Shown: piece after piece, positions 33,530 through 43,020 of the stretch
Layout: every line of letters starts with the position of its first letter
Position numbering within the stretch: the stretch's first letter is position 1
Assembly: GCA_947476295.1 (NCBI GenBank)
Contig: CANJQC010000016.1
Location: 1 to 56,605, forward strand
Direction: 5' to 3'
DNA from: Planctomycetaceae bacterium
GTDB taxonomy: Bacteria; Planctomycetota; Planctomycetia; Planctomycetales; Planctomycetaceae
Length of the DNA stretch: 56,605 bases
Made by a program: the position numbers and the translations under genes
The notes under the pieces: generated by a model
The model's database searches: none
Told to the model about the DNA's origin: nothing
Seen by the model: the letters and a program-made list of their open reading frames with translations, nothing else

Positions 33530-34099
33530 TCAGATCCCGACCGCTTTGAGCATGCGAATGAATTGACGCAGGACAATGGTGTTTTCCGAATAACCACGTC
33601 CAGTAACCAGTTGGCCGTCAATCACCATGTCTTCATCGACATAAGTGGCACCTCCCTGTTCAGCATCCATCGCACACTTAGGGACGGTGGTGACTCGTTT
33701 GCCCCGAATGCAGTCTGCGGCAGTGAGAATTTCGATTCCGTGGCAGATGCAGGCGATCGGTTTTCCGGCGTCGGCAATCTCGCGAATGCAGCGCTGGAGG
33801 TTCTTGTCGTACCGAATGTACTCCGGAGCCCGACCGCCAGAAATAAAAGCGCCAGCGTAGTCTTCGGAACGCAGATCCCGAAAAGCAAGTTTTGCCTGCA
33901 GATGGTAGCCCGGACGTTCCTGAGTGATATCCCACGGCACATCGGAGTTGGGCGGGATTTCGTGCAGGACTGTGTGATACAGTCTCGCTTCCGGACCAGC
34001 GACGACGACTTCGTAATCGTCTTCCGGCAACCGGTAGTAAGCGTAGAAGGTATCGAGCGCTTCAGTGGCGTCGCCGATGGGCATCAGGATCTTCGGCAT
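33530..34099 (-). CDS. DJ-1/PfpI-family protein
   Basis: The 189-residue protein has the DJ-1/PfpI fold: MPKILMPIGDATEALDTFYA at the start, the acidic residue in VVVAGPEARLY, and the nucleophile elbow ACICHGIEIL with the reactive Cys followed by His. Family members act as glyoxalases/deglycases, proteases or hydratases. The insertion PPNSDVPWDITQERPGYHL is longer than in minimal members. It is the first gene of a pair with the TIM-barrel protein. The reaction is unknown. Confidence 0.87.
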   Translation of the reverse strand: MPKILMPIGDATEALDTFYAYYRLPEDDYEVVVAGPEARLYHTVLHEIPPNSDVPWDITQERPGYHLQAKLAFRDLRSEDYAGAFISGGRAPEYIRYDKNLQRCIREIADAGKPIACICHGIEILTAADCIRGKRVTTVPKCAMDAEQGGATYVDEDMVIDGQLVTGRGYSENTIVLRQFIRMLKAVGI

Positions 34100-34146
34100 G
34101 ATCGATGGCTGTTCCCTGGTTCAGAATCTGGCGTGTGTTAAATAGT

Positions 34147-35067
34147 CTACTTCAAATTCTCATCAAACCAATCCCACACCGGCGGATAGTCATCCATAAT
34201 TCCGGCCCATGAGCTGTGGCCGCCGCCTGGTTCGACGACAAGCTTAACTTTGGCCCCCTGCTCTTCGTATTTGGCCTTCATGATTTCTGACTGCTGCAAC
34301 GGAACTGTTCTGTCGGCATCACCATGAATCAACAACAAAGGAGGTGAGTCCTTCGTCACAAGGTACAGTGGAGAGATAGACTTCAGCTGAGCTTCTAGGT
34401 CTGTGATCTCACCGAACATGCGTTCGAAAAGTCCTGGCCGCAGAAGGGGAATCAGCTTGTAGCCATTCGGGGCTCCCCAGTTGATCATGTCCGTCGGAGG
34501 AAACCACGCGACGACCGCCTGCACTTGACTACTGACTCGTTCGATCGGATCTTTGGAATCCAGCTTGCCATCATCGCCCGTCATGGCTGCCATCAGTGAC
34601 AAATGTCCGCCGGACGATCCACTTGTGATGCCCAGACGATTCGGATCAACGCTGTACTTCGCCGCGTTTGCTCGCACAAAGCGAACCGAACGATTGATAT
34701 CCGGCGTCATCTCCGGCACTGTGTATCTCGGACCGCTTCCGTGGCGCACAACAAACACCGTAAAGCCACCCTTCAGCAGACCCTGCAACCAGTGGTCGTT
34801 CTGACGGCGGTCTTCTTCTTCCTGCAGAATGTCAGACTTGCGAGAGACCCAACTACCGCTTGAGACAAGAATCAGGCCGATACCTTTTCGGTTTTCAACC
34901 GGTTCAACAACATCCAGTGTCAACGCGAGTCCATCCTTGTGACCATAGACGACATCGTCTGTGGCCTGGTACGCCACCGGCATCTCGCCTGCAACGGCGT
35001 TACAGAAAAACACCACTAGGAGGTACAGAACACAAACAACAAACGGAGCCGTTCGAGCCATCTTCAT
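34147..35067 (-). CDS. secreted alpha/beta hydrolase (esterase/lipase-like)
   Basis: A 306-residue alpha/beta hydrolase with an N-terminal signal (about 1-26, VVCVLYLLVVFFCNAVAG). The nucleophile Ser is in GITSGSSGGHLSLMAA, the Asp in LLIHGDADRTVP and the His in PGGGHSSWAG. The layout fits the BD-FAE/acetylxylan-esterase-like group that removes acyl groups from polysaccharides. It may be transcribed with the downstream PfpI-like gene (gap about 47 bp). Confidence 0.88.
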   Translation of the reverse strand: MKMARTAPFVVCVLYLLVVFFCNAVAGEMPVAYQATDDVVYGHKDGLALTLDVVEPVENRKGIGLILVSSGSWVSRKSDILQEEEDRRQNDHWLQGLLKGGFTVFVVRHGSGPRYTVPEMTPDINRSVRFVRANAAKYSVDPNRLGITSGSSGGHLSLMAAMTGDDGKLDSKDPIERVSSQVQAVVAWFPPTDMINWGAPNGYKLIPLLRPGLFERMFGEITDLEAQLKSISPLYLVTKDSPPLLLIHGDADRTVPLQQSEIMKAKYEEQGAKVKLVVEPGGGHSSWAGIMDDYPPVWDWFDENLK

Positions 35068-35361
35068 CTGCCGCAGACCTCTTTTTTAACTCGCTTCAGA
35101 ATTGCATTCCAAATTTGGATCAGGCCGAAGTGCTGGGGACATTGCACAGTGTCGCACAGTATCGCACATTACAGTCGTGGTCAATCGGATCACCCTGAGT
35201 CACCGGCACTTCGGCACAATGCTCCAAGTCCAGAAAAAGATCACCGTCTTGAAGTTTTCAATGTATGGTCATTTTCGAGTTAGCCACCCAACCGAGTAGA
35301 ATGAGAATCGAAGTGTTTCCAGTCCTCACGAGTCTGTCACGGGTTGCGGTCAAAGTGAGTT
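35068..35361. other. divergent intergenic region
   Basis: This holds promoters for the hydrolase and the kinase. A short imperfect direct repeat (GTGTCGCACAGTATCGCACA) lies near 35147-35170. No gene is seen. Confidence 0.35.
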
Positions 35362-37248
35362 TTGACTTGCCTCTGTGGGACACCGACTACGCTCCGAGAA
35401 CGGGAAGATGAAGTGGCTGCGCACAAAGATCGTCAACCGGGGTTTGAAAGCAATACGTCCTCAGGATCGCACTCGGGGCCGGTGTCAGACGGGAACATCG
35501 CCGCACAGACTTACGAAACAGATGCTACAATACCGCCCGACGCCAATCTGTCAGACGCTTCGGTTATGGCTCGAAGTGCGCCGAATGCTCCCGCAATGCC
35601 GAAGGAATTTGACGGCTACGAGCTGATTGAAGAAATCGCTCGCGGTGGCATGGGAATCGTCTACAAGGCCTATCAAAAGAGTCTGGATCGCGTCGTCGCA
35701 CTCAAGACAGTTCTGGCCGGTGACTTAGCTTCAGAGGAGGCAATACGGCTGTTCCACACAGAGGCCAGGGCCGCAGGGAAGTTGAACCATCCTGGCATCG
35801 TCCCAGTGTATGATGTTGGTGAATGTCACGGTTTTCACTATTTCTCGATGCCATTGATCGACGGCGTCAGTCTGGCCGACCGTGTCGCGCGCGGGCCAAT
35901 GGATCCGGATGAAGCGGCGCGGTTCATGAAAATGGCAGCCGAAACCATTCACTTCGCTCACAAGCACAATATCATCCATCGTGACCTCAAACCAGGAAAC
36001 ATCCTTGTCGATTTTCTCGGCCGGCCGTTGATCACAGATTTTGGCATCGCCAGAAAAATCGACGACAGGCACACGCCTGGTGAACAGTACTCACTGACCG
36101 GGACGGCTGAGTACATGCCGCCGGAACAGGCGTCGGGGGAGTCGACCGGGCCACTCGGTGATGTGTATTCACTGGGCGCGACGCTTTATTGCCTGCTGAC
36201 CGGTCGCCCGCCATTTCAGTCATCCAACACGCTCGACACGCTGATGGCGGTTCTTCACAGTGACCCCGTCCCGCCCCGCCGGCTGAACGAACGGATTCCT
36301 CGCGACATTGAGTTAATCTGTCTGAAATGCATAGAGAAACGACCTCAGGATCGTTACCAGTCTGCCCTAGAAGTGGCTGAGGAACTGGAACGTTTTCTGG
36401 AGGGCAGACCTGTTCTGGTTCATCCTGTTGGGAATATTGGCACATTCATCCGCTGGACACGACGAAAACCACGGAGCGCTGCGCTTGCGACAGCACTTGT
36501 GGTCTGCTTTACGGCCGCACTTGCGATCAGCGTCTACTACAATTTTCAGCTTGACATGCAGCGCAATATCGCTGATGAAGCCCGACGAGAAGCAGAGTTT
36601 TCGGAACTCAGCGCAAGTCGGCTGCAGAGAGTCACTGAGGCACTGCTTGAGCAACTTGCGACAGCAGAAAGCGGGGTTGTGCAGGCTCTCCAGTATTCGT
36701 CGCTTGGTGAAGTCTGCTCAGCGGCAACGAAGCTGTCGAGAGCAACGCTGAAGGTTCCTCGCAATCAGGCGTTGGGGGATTTCCGGACAGCACGAAGTCG
36801 TCTCAGTGATGAGCAGGAAGCTGAGCTGCGTCCGTTGCTTGACCAGATCGAGGAGGCGGCTAACAGGAAGGAAGGCGATCCAGATGCGACGACGAGTGCT
36901 GCTGATAACCTGATCGCACAGGCACGCGGGATCTGGCTCAGCGCGACCGAAGGATCACCAGGAGCCCGAAAACAGATTCGCACTGTCCTCTACGCAAGAA
37001 CTCACCAGCTCGTTGAAAAGATCGTGGCGGCTACCGACCGCCGCGACGTCGCCGACGACATTAAATCGTTATTGGATCTGATGAATGCGGAGTTGTCTGT
37101 TGTGGCCACCGATGAGGTTTACCTGAAGGCGGTCCAAATGCTGGTGGCTGTCGAGGAATGGAGAAGCGGTCCGCTGCCGCAGTCTCTGATCACAATCGCA
37201 GGCGATCTCCAGCGCATCACCGACCGTCCGGACCCGAATCAGTCTTGA
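35362..37248 (+). CDS. membrane Ser/Thr protein kinase (PKN type)
   Basis: A Hanks-type kinase of up to 628 residues. The Gly-rich loop is IARGGMGIVYKA (about 92-103), the ATP-binding Lys is Lys115 in VVALKT, the catalytic loop HRDLKPGN has Asp208, followed by TDFGIA and the APE-equivalent MPPEQAS. A transmembrane helix is at about 372-394 (ALATALVVCFTAALAISVYY). The roughly 230 residues after it are helical and would lie outside the cytoplasm; they could sense an envelope signal. The start is uncertain: TTG 35362 is the longest, and GTG 35413 (VAAHKDRQPGF) is preceded by CGGGAAGA. The first 80 residues are Ser/Thr/Asp-rich. Confidence 0.93.
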   Translation: MTCLCGTPTTLREREDEVAAHKDRQPGFESNTSSGSHSGPVSDGNIAAQTYETDATIPPDANLSDASVMARSAPNAPAMPKEFDGYELIEEIARGGMGIVYKAYQKSLDRVVALKTVLAGDLASEEAIRLFHTEARAAGKLNHPGIVPVYDVGECHGFHYFSMPLIDGVSLADRVARGPMDPDEAARFMKMAAETIHFAHKHNIIHRDLKPGNILVDFLGRPLITDFGIARKIDDRHTPGEQYSLTGTAEYMPPEQASGESTGPLGDVYSLGATLYCLLTGRPPFQSSNTLDTLMAVLHSDPVPPRRLNERIPRDIELICLKCIEKRPQDRYQSALEVAEELERFLEGRPVLVHPVGNIGTFIRWTRRKPRSAALATALVVCFTAALAISVYYNFQLDMQRNIADEARREAEFSELSASRLQRVTEALLEQLATAESGVVQALQYSSLGEVCSAATKLSRATLKVPRNQALGDFRTARSRLSDEQEAELRPLLDQIEEAANRKEGDPDATTSAADNLIAQARGIWLSATEGSPGARKQIRTVLYARTHQLVEKIVAATDRRDVADDIKSLLDLMNAELSVVATDEVYLKAVQMLVAVEEWRSGPLPQSLITIAGDLQRITDRPDPNQS

Positions 37249-37283
37249 CACCTGGCGGATTCACGATTTGCAGGCATCAGAGC

Positions 37284-38396
37284 TTACGGAAGAGCGTGAA
37301 GATCACTGACAGGCAGCAGGTCGTCCAGACAGCGTTCGGCGGCAAGACGGGCGACGGCGAAGGCACAGGCCGCTTCGCTGACGTTGCGAATGAACATCGT
37401 GCGGAGCTGAATTGGAGCCTGCTGCAGATTCCAGTCACATTTTTCAACCGCTCTTTCCGCCAGCCAGTCGCCGCTGCCGCTCAGCAATATCTGCACCGCT
37501 TCCGGTGTGGTCCCTGCTAGGTCGCTCACATACCGTATTCTGTTACCAATGGCTTCGGTGATCTGTGCAACCTGCTGATCGCCAACGTACCGGGCGATAT
37601 GCTGCAACTGCACATCCGAAAGTTCGTCTCGATCGCAGCAGATAATATGTGCCAGCCGATTCAGTGCCGCCGCACGCGTCGCCGGTCGGTTGTCGGCGGT
37701 GTTCAGATCCTCCGGGTCATCAGCAATATCTCCGTTCACGAGATGCACGTCGAGTGACGTGGCAAACAGTTCCGCCGCGACAGGCACAGGCCATGCCTCA
37801 GTTCCGTCCGTTGCACTCAAATGGGTTTCATCCAACAGAGGCACTCTTGACACGATAGCGCAAACCGGCGTGCGTCGAACTCCGGTGTAAACGAGTTCTG
37901 AATGAGCCAGTCGCTGAAGATCAGTGAAACCTTCCGGGCAGGGAATGCCATTCAACAACGGAATCACGTCAGTTGTTGTAGAGCCAACATCGACCAGCAA
38001 CGCCGGCCCGGCCGGAATCGCTCGCCCGGCCCACGTCGCCAGCGCGTGCCAGTTGGCCGCACCGACCAGTTGAGGAAGTTCAATCGCATCCTGGAGTTCA
38101 GCAAACTCTCCGGATGTCATCCACACGCGCAGCGCGGATTCGGGAAACGCCTCCGCCACCGTGCGTACGATGAACTCGACACCGGCGGCTTTGCTTTCAA
38201 AACAGTCCGCAAGTTCGGCTGTCATCGTCAGAGCCACAAGATCCGGTCGCATCCCCGACAGCAACGGCAGTTGCCTCAATTCCCGAAACAGTCCGTCCCG
38301 GTCCTTCCAGATCGCAAACGCCTGGCTTAGGCAGCCACCGTCCGACGTCGCCGCTTTAATGTTTGCCCCACCAATATCCAGTCCCAGCGCAATCAC
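37284..38396 (-). CDS. MfnF-like hydantoinase/oxoprolinase-family protein
   Basis: The 370-residue protein has an ASKHA-type ATPase layout: LGLDIGGANIKAA at the start, LLVDVGSTTTDVIPLL in the middle and ILLSGSGDWLAE near the end. This matches the family long labelled H4MPT-linked C1 transfer pathway protein, which in methanogens includes MfnF, the enzyme that joins the furan and tyramine parts of methanofuran. Planctomycetes carry H4MPT/methanofuran-dependent formaldehyde oxidation genes, so the assignment fits the lineage. No other C1 genes are in the window. The ATG lies 35 bp from a perfect 24-bp inverted repeat. Confidence 0.8.
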   Translation of the reverse strand: MIALGLDIGGANIKAATSDGGCLSQAFAIWKDRDGLFRELRQLPLLSGMRPDLVALTMTAELADCFESKAAGVEFIVRTVAEAFPESALRVWMTSGEFAELQDAIELPQLVGAANWHALATWAGRAIPAGPALLVDVGSTTTDVIPLLNGIPCPEGFTDLQRLAHSELVYTGVRRTPVCAIVSRVPLLDETHLSATDGTEAWPVPVAAELFATSLDVHLVNGDIADDPEDLNTADNRPATRAAALNRLAHIICCDRDELSDVQLQHIARYVGDQQVAQITEAIGNRIRYVSDLAGTTPEAVQILLSGSGDWLAERAVEKCDWNLQQAPIQLRTMFIRNVSEAACAFAVARLAAERCLDDLLPVSDLHALP

Positions 38397-38430
38397 AGGA
38401 GTCTTTCAGTGTTTGAATTCCAGTTTAACT

Positions 38431-38504
38431 GGAAAAGGGGTCAGGAACCAATAGCCAAATGGCCCGCAGGGTGCTCCGCACTATTGGTTCCTGACCCCTT
38501 TTCC
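38431..38504. repeat. GGAAAAGGGGTCAGGAACC perfect inverted repeat
   Basis: Perfect 24-bp arms (38431-38454, starting GGAAAAGGGGTCAGGAACC, and 38481-38504) enclose 26 bases (...GGCCCGCAGGGTGCTCC...). AAGGGGTCAGGAACC palindromes are a known type of dispersed repeat tied to RayT/Y1 transposases. The right arm encodes the last residues and the stop of the minus-strand gene at 38481. Confidence 0.8.
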
Positions 38505-39404
38505 AAAACCCGCTGGCAGTGATTCTGGATCTGCAAGTTCTGGCTCGAAAGTCCGAGTGCTGCCCTTTGAACACAGGCGAATAGCGCGCACGTCCATGAC
38601 AGCACCGCCGGGTTTGAACTGCGGCACCAGTTGAAGCAACTTTGTTTCTTTAACATCAGGAGTATTCAAAGTCACGCTGCCCAGTGTGCGCCAGACGAAG
38701 TTCTGAAAGTGACCGGTCTCTTCTACCACAAAATCCAATGACTGATCTGCAACGTGCAGAGTCACCTTACTGCCACCATGACCCTTGCCGCATCCCTGCA
38801 GGATATCAATTTCGTAGACGCCCGCTGTGGCACTCTCAAACGTCCATTCCGCCGTATCGTGTTCGTCGCTCCAGTAGCCGACAGTGTTCTTGTGCGGCTG
38901 CGGTTCGAATCGTAACTTGCTGCCGTGTGTCGCCGCATACTTTGCGGGAAGCAGAATGATGCCTGTGTCTTTGTCGGGCCGCATTACCACTGTTTTTTTA
39001 AACAATTCAATCGGCGCATCCAACTCAACCACAATCACGGCTGCCGAATTTCCGGGATGTTGAGACAAATCAATCGTCCATTCCGCCGGTTCTGATTTGA
39101 CGTGCATCGTCGCATTGTCGTCCGCAATCCAGTGGATACTCCTGACAACGTTCGCCAGTCGCGGTAACGTGATTTTCACCGGCAGCGGTTTTCCCTGCGG
39201 CAACACGAAGTACACACGATTTTGATCCTGCCAAATTGCCAGATCCGGCAACGTCAGCCCATCGACAATCTTCGCCGTTGGAGGCAGTTCCTCAGCCGTC
39301 GCAATTGACTCAATATGACAGGAGCCCGCTACGATGCCGATAGCCAGTATTGAAATATGGATGACTGTTTCAGCGTGAGAGTGGAATCTGGCAATCGTTG
39401 ACAT
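38481..39404 (-). CDS. exported protein with C-terminal carbohydrate-binding-like domain
   Basis: The 307-residue protein has an N-terminal hydrophobic segment (about 14-36, VIHISILAIGIVAGSCH). Its middle resembles glycoside-hydrolase accessory beta domains (alpha-L-fucosidase-type ending, with LPVKITLPRLANVV). The C-terminal half reads EWTFESATAGVYEIDILQGC and continues SKVTLHVADQSLDFVVEETG, the style of CBM-like domains found in such proteins. No catalytic residues are visible, so it may bind polysaccharide. The last seven residues (GKGVRNQ) and the stop come from the repeat arm, so the original C-terminus has been replaced. Confidence 0.7.
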   Translation of the reverse strand: MSTIARFHSHAETVIHISILAIGIVAGSCHIESIATAEELPPTAKIVDGLTLPDLAIWQDQNRVYFVLPQGKPLPVKITLPRLANVVRSIHWIADDNATMHVKSEPAEWTIDLSQHPGNSAAVIVVELDAPIELFKKTVVMRPDKDTGIILLPAKYAATHGSKLRFEPQPHKNTVGYWSDEHDTAEWTFESATAGVYEIDILQGCGKGHGGSKVTLHVADQSLDFVVEETGHFQNFVWRTLGSVTLNTPDVKETKLLQLVPQFKPGGAVMDVRAIRLCSKGSTRTFEPELADPESLPAGFGKGVRNQ

Positions 39405-39994
39405 GGATTTTTTCTGTTAACCTCTAAGCCTGCGATTGTGACACAGGGCATGAAAGTGGTCACGATACGCAGGCGGGCTGCAAAGTGGAAGCCAAGGCCC
39501 CGTCGGTCCACGGCTGGCCAATTCGTTGGTTTGGCGAACATGTAGGGTGGGACCAGCGGCTGGCAAGCCGCGCCGGCCCAGCATTTTTCCAGTCATTTGG
39601 TGGGCCGGCGCTGTCGCTTGTCCCACCCTACGAATGATGCGACTTAACAAATTGGCCAGCCGTGCCCATCGGTCCGACTGGTTTGCGAGGAGACCGCTAC
39701 AGACCGTTATCCAGTCAATCTTGATCAGTGTCATGGCATGAAATTGTGGCGCTGACCCGTTGCCCTGAGCCAGGAATATCCAGTGTCCAGAAAATGACAG
39801 ATTTTTCCGCAGCGAACTTGTAACGATCCTGCGATGGGCAGCGTGATTCGTTCAAGTAAGGACGTTTTGGTTTCTCCCCGCAATGTTGAGTTGTGTGTCG
39901 AGTCCTGATTAGACTCTGCGGCTGGTTTTCCAAATTGCAGCTGATTTTCTCTAAGCCCGCTCTCCCGCCCTCCTTAACCAAGTTATCTCTCGTC
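39405..39994. other. divergent intergenic region with a REP-like element
   Basis: This 590-bp stretch contains the palindrome at 39542-39631. Short frames on both strands (for example 39715-40209 minus) overlap the FHA gene and are not protein-like. It holds the promoters of the flanking divergent genes. Confidence 0.45.
39542..39631. repeat. GTAGGGTG(T/G)GAC palindromic element, copy 2
   Basis: GTAGGGTGGGACCAGCG and its near-complement CGCTTGTCCCACCCTAC enclose an inner stem (GCGCCGGCCCA/TGGGCCGGCGC), giving a 90-bp two-tier hairpin. It shares its ends and layout with 20511-20588. GTAGGGTGGGACAAGCG-type repeats are widespread in planctomycetes, from memory. Confidence 0.75.
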
Positions 39995-41005
39995 ATGGCA
40001 TTTTTGCAGAAAATGGTCCGAGGCAATCCAGAGGAAATTTTTCCTTTGGCGCGAGGAACAATACGAATTGGCCGAAGCGAGAGCAGCAATCTTCTGCTGA
40101 CTCCGGCCGCAGCCAGCAAATCACATGCGACGATTGAGTGCTTCGAATCCCACTGCGAAGTGTCGGACCTCAATAGCCGCAACGGCACGTATGTCAATGG
40201 GATACGCATCGAAGGCAGCCAGCGACTTCGTCACGGTGATACACTTTATTTTGCAGGAGCAACATACTTCTATCTGGATTCGGAAGCGGATGAAGAAACG
40301 CTTGATTCGTCGGGCAGCCAGCTGCGAAATCCGTTGAAGGTACATACCCTGCTGCACGAAAATCTTGATCCGGAGCAATCCATCCCCCGCAAGATCGTGC
40401 GCACAGGTGATGTTGTGAGTCCTGGAGAACTGATCGAGTTTCCAGGTATTGTCGGGCCTAGAGTCATCGCGGCGCTGGATATGCACAACCTGTCGCTGGC
40501 GAGTTGGAGTTACACAGATTCTACTCGCAAGATTTCGCATGTGCTTAGGCTGACTCAGGCGATCATTGCATTTCACGAACATCGAAGAATCAACGATGTG
40601 CTTCAAGTGTTGCTCGACCTGTACTCAGTCGCCTCTCACGCCCTGATTGCCATTCGAGATGAATCTGTGGAAGACTTGAGGATTATTGCGGCCGTCTCGC
40701 GTCAGGACGGCGACGAAGTTTTCCTCTGTCATCCGCTGGTGCGTCGATCCGTGACGGCCTGCGAAGGACTGCTGGTGACCGATCATTGGCGAAATAATCC
40801 AAACGCTAAACCAAAACTCACCGAACTGAACCGACAGTCGTTACTATGTGTGCCGATTCCAGGCTCGGATCGATCTTGCCATGGCGTCATTCAGTTGCAG
40901 GCAAACGATCCCGGTCGCCCATTTTCTGAATCAGACCTTGAACGCCTCGCCGTTCTTTCCCACGTTCTGGGAGCCACACTTCCGGGATTTCGGCACCTTG
41001 CATGA
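39995..41005 (+). CDS. FHA- and GAF-domain signalling protein
   Basis: This 336-residue protein has an N-terminal FHA domain (about 8-95), with IRIGRSESSNLLL and SDLNSRNGTYVNG marking the phosphothreonine-binding loops. A GAF-like domain is in the C-terminal half (about 165-330: SHVLRLTQAIIAFH, SLLCVPIPGSDRSCHGVIQLQ, FSESDLERLAVLSHV). It probably reads kinase signals and a small ligand. ATG 39995 gives the correct FHA start; the open frame extends upstream without similarity. Its TGA stop overlaps the ATG of the DinG-like helicase, so translation is coupled. Confidence 0.9.
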   Translation: MAFLQKMVRGNPEEIFPLARGTIRIGRSESSNLLLTPAAASKSHATIECFESHCEVSDLNSRNGTYVNGIRIEGSQRLRHGDTLYFAGATYFYLDSEADEETLDSSGSQLRNPLKVHTLLHENLDPEQSIPRKIVRTGDVVSPGELIEFPGIVGPRVIAALDMHNLSLASWSYTDSTRKISHVLRLTQAIIAFHEHRRINDVLQVLLDLYSVASHALIAIRDESVEDLRIIAAVSRQDGDEVFLCHPLVRRSVTACEGLLVTDHWRNNPNAKPKLTELNRQSLLCVPIPGSDRSCHGVIQLQANDPGRPFSESDLERLAVLSHVLGATLPGFRHLA

Positions 41006-43020
41006 CTGAGCCAATTCCATCGGTCGTTGACATCCTAGGTGCTGGCGGCGTGATTGCTCGAAGGCTGCAGGATTATGAACCACGTCCTGAACAGCTTGAA
41101 ATGGCATTGGCTGTCGAATCGGCACTGACGAAACGTCATCATCTGATCGCCGAAGCCGGGACCGGTGTCGGCAAGAGTTTCGCCTATTTGATCCCCGCGA
41201 TTCTCGCCGCTCAGGCGGAACGAGGCCCGGACAGCAAGAAGCGGCGCATCATCGTTTCGACGCACACGATCAGTCTGCAGGAACAGTTGATTCAGCACGA
41301 TATTCCGTTTTTACAATCTGTGCTGCCTGTGGAATTTTCGGCGGTCCTTGTGAAGGGACGCAACAACTACATCAGCTTGCGGCGGCTCGACAAGGCCGTG
41401 CAGCGTTCGACTCAAAAATCGTTGTTTGAACCCGACGGTCAGCAGCAACTTGCAAAAATCAGACAGTGGGCTCACAAGACAACCGATGGTACTCGATCCG
41501 ATCTCGCCTTTCAGCCAAAATCGGATGTCTGGGACGAAGTACTCAGCGATCACGGCGACTGCCTTCGCAAAAAATGTCCCAGCCACAACGACTGCTTCTA
41601 TTACGCAGCCCGTCGCCGCGTCTGGAATGCTGACCTGCTGATCGTCAATCATGCTCTGTTCTTTTCGGATCTGTCCCTGCGTCGTGATGATGCCAGCATA
41701 CTGCCGGAATACGACACTGTTATTTTTGATGAAGCACACACCATCGAAAGCGTGGCCGCCGATCATCTGGGCATTTCGGTCACGGAAGGTCAGGTCGATT
41801 ATCTGCTGAACAAGCTGTACAACGAACAGGCAAATCGGGGGTTGTTGATCACGCACAATCTGAAAGAGGCTCAAAAGCAGGCGTCGAAAATTCGTGCGAC
41901 CGCGATTCAGTTCTTTATGGATACCGGCGAATGGGCTGAACGTTTCTGCAGGAAAAACGGTCGCCTGATGCGCCCGATTGATGTGACAAATGAACTGACT
42001 CCGGAACTCAGTCGGATGGCAATCATGATCGGTGAAGCGGCTTCCGCCGCGACGACCGAAGCCAATCAGGTGGAACTCAAATCTGCCGGCGACCGTTGCA
42101 AAATACTGGCGGATAACGTTCAGTCATGGACGCGGCAGTCGGTTGAAAATTCGGTGTATTGGGTGGAGCGATCGGGAACCTACAGGCAACGGTTATCGTT
42201 AATGAGCGCGCCGGTGGAAGTCGGGCCGATCCTGCGCGAACATCTGTACAACGCAATTCCGTCCGTCATCATGACCAGTGCCACGCTGGCAACCGGTAAG
42301 AAGGATTTCAGTTTCTTTCGATCGCGAGTCGGCCTGACCGAAGGCAGTGACATTCGACTCGGCAGTCCCTTCAACTATGAGACGCAGACGCGGCTGATTC
42401 TCTCAACCAACATGGCTGATCCGTCGGTCGATGCCAAACGCTTTGAACAACAGTGCTGCGAAAGGATTCAGCGGCATCTGCTGGACACTCAGGGCCGCGC
42501 GTTTGTACTGTTCACCAGCTATTCCATGATGCAGTTCTGCGCCGACCGACTCACCGGCTGGCTGGCTCAGCATGACTTGTCTCTCTATTGTCAGGGAAAA
42601 GGTCTGCCTCGTTCGGCCATGCTGGACCGATTCCGAGCTGACGAACGTGCTGTGCTGTTTGGTACGGACAGTTTCTGGCAAGGCGTCAACGTGCCGGGCG
42701 ACGCACTGCAGAATGTCATTATCCCGCGACTCCCCTTCAGCGTTCCCGATCATCCACTGCTGGAAGCTCGACTTGAAACCATCCGGTCGCGTGGCGGTAA
42801 TCCGTTTCGGGATTTTCAGACGCCGGAAGCGATCATCAAACTAAAGCAGGGTTTTGGGCGTCTGATCCGCCATCGCAACGACACCGGCCGCGTGGTTATT
42901 CTCGACCCGCGCGTGCTGACCAAGACCTACGGTCGCCTGTTCATCGCCAGCTTGCCGAAGTGCAGAACAGAAATCGACAATGGCGAATCGATTGAGCCGA
43001 TTGATGTGGGCGATTCCTAA
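41002..43020 (+). CDS. DinG/XPD-family ATP-dependent DNA helicase
   Basis: The 672-residue superfamily-2 helicase has Walker A AEAGTGVGKS (about 51-60), DEAH box VIFDEAHTIES (Asp243) and C-terminal motifs LFGTDSFWQGVNVPGD and GFGRLIRHRND. Helicases of this group unwind R-loops, D-loops and G-quadruplexes from 5' to 3'. The iron-sulfur domain keeps CLRKKCPSHNDC (three Cys with the C-x4-C-x5-C spacing of DinG), but the first cluster Cys, normally in GRxNYLCxxRL, is Ser in GRNNYISLRRL. The N-terminal FHA-GAF gene overlaps it by 4 bp. Length and motifs are otherwise typical. Confidence 0.92.
   Translation: MTEPIPSVVDILGAGGVIARRLQDYEPRPEQLEMALAVESALTKRHHLIAEAGTGVGKSFAYLIPAILAAQAERGPDSKKRRIIVSTHTISLQEQLIQHDIPFLQSVLPVEFSAVLVKGRNNYISLRRLDKAVQRSTQKSLFEPDGQQQLAKIRQWAHKTTDGTRSDLAFQPKSDVWDEVLSDHGDCLRKKCPSHNDCFYYAARRRVWNADLLIVNHALFFSDLSLRRDDASILPEYDTVIFDEAHTIESVAADHLGISVTEGQVDYLLNKLYNEQANRGLLITHNLKEAQKQASKIRATAIQFFMDTGEWAERFCRKNGRLMRPIDVTNELTPELSRMAIMIGEAASAATTEANQVELKSAGDRCKILADNVQSWTRQSVENSVYWVERSGTYRQRLSLMSAPVEVGPILREHLYNAIPSVIMTSATLATGKKDFSFFRSRVGLTEGSDIRLGSPFNYETQTRLILSTNMADPSVDAKRFEQQCCERIQRHLLDTQGRAFVLFTSYSMMQFCADRLTGWLAQHDLSLYCQGKGLPRSAMLDRFRADERAVLFGTDSFWQGVNVPGDALQNVIIPRLPFSVPDHPLLEARLETIRSRGGNPFRDFQTPEAIIKLKQGFGRLIRHRNDTGRVVILDPRVLTKTYGRLFIASLPKCRTEIDNGESIEPIDVGDS

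Noticed and set aside
20511-39631. CRISPR array
   Set aside because: Repeats are few, palindromic, widely separated and of different families. There is no regular spacer pattern and no cas gene.
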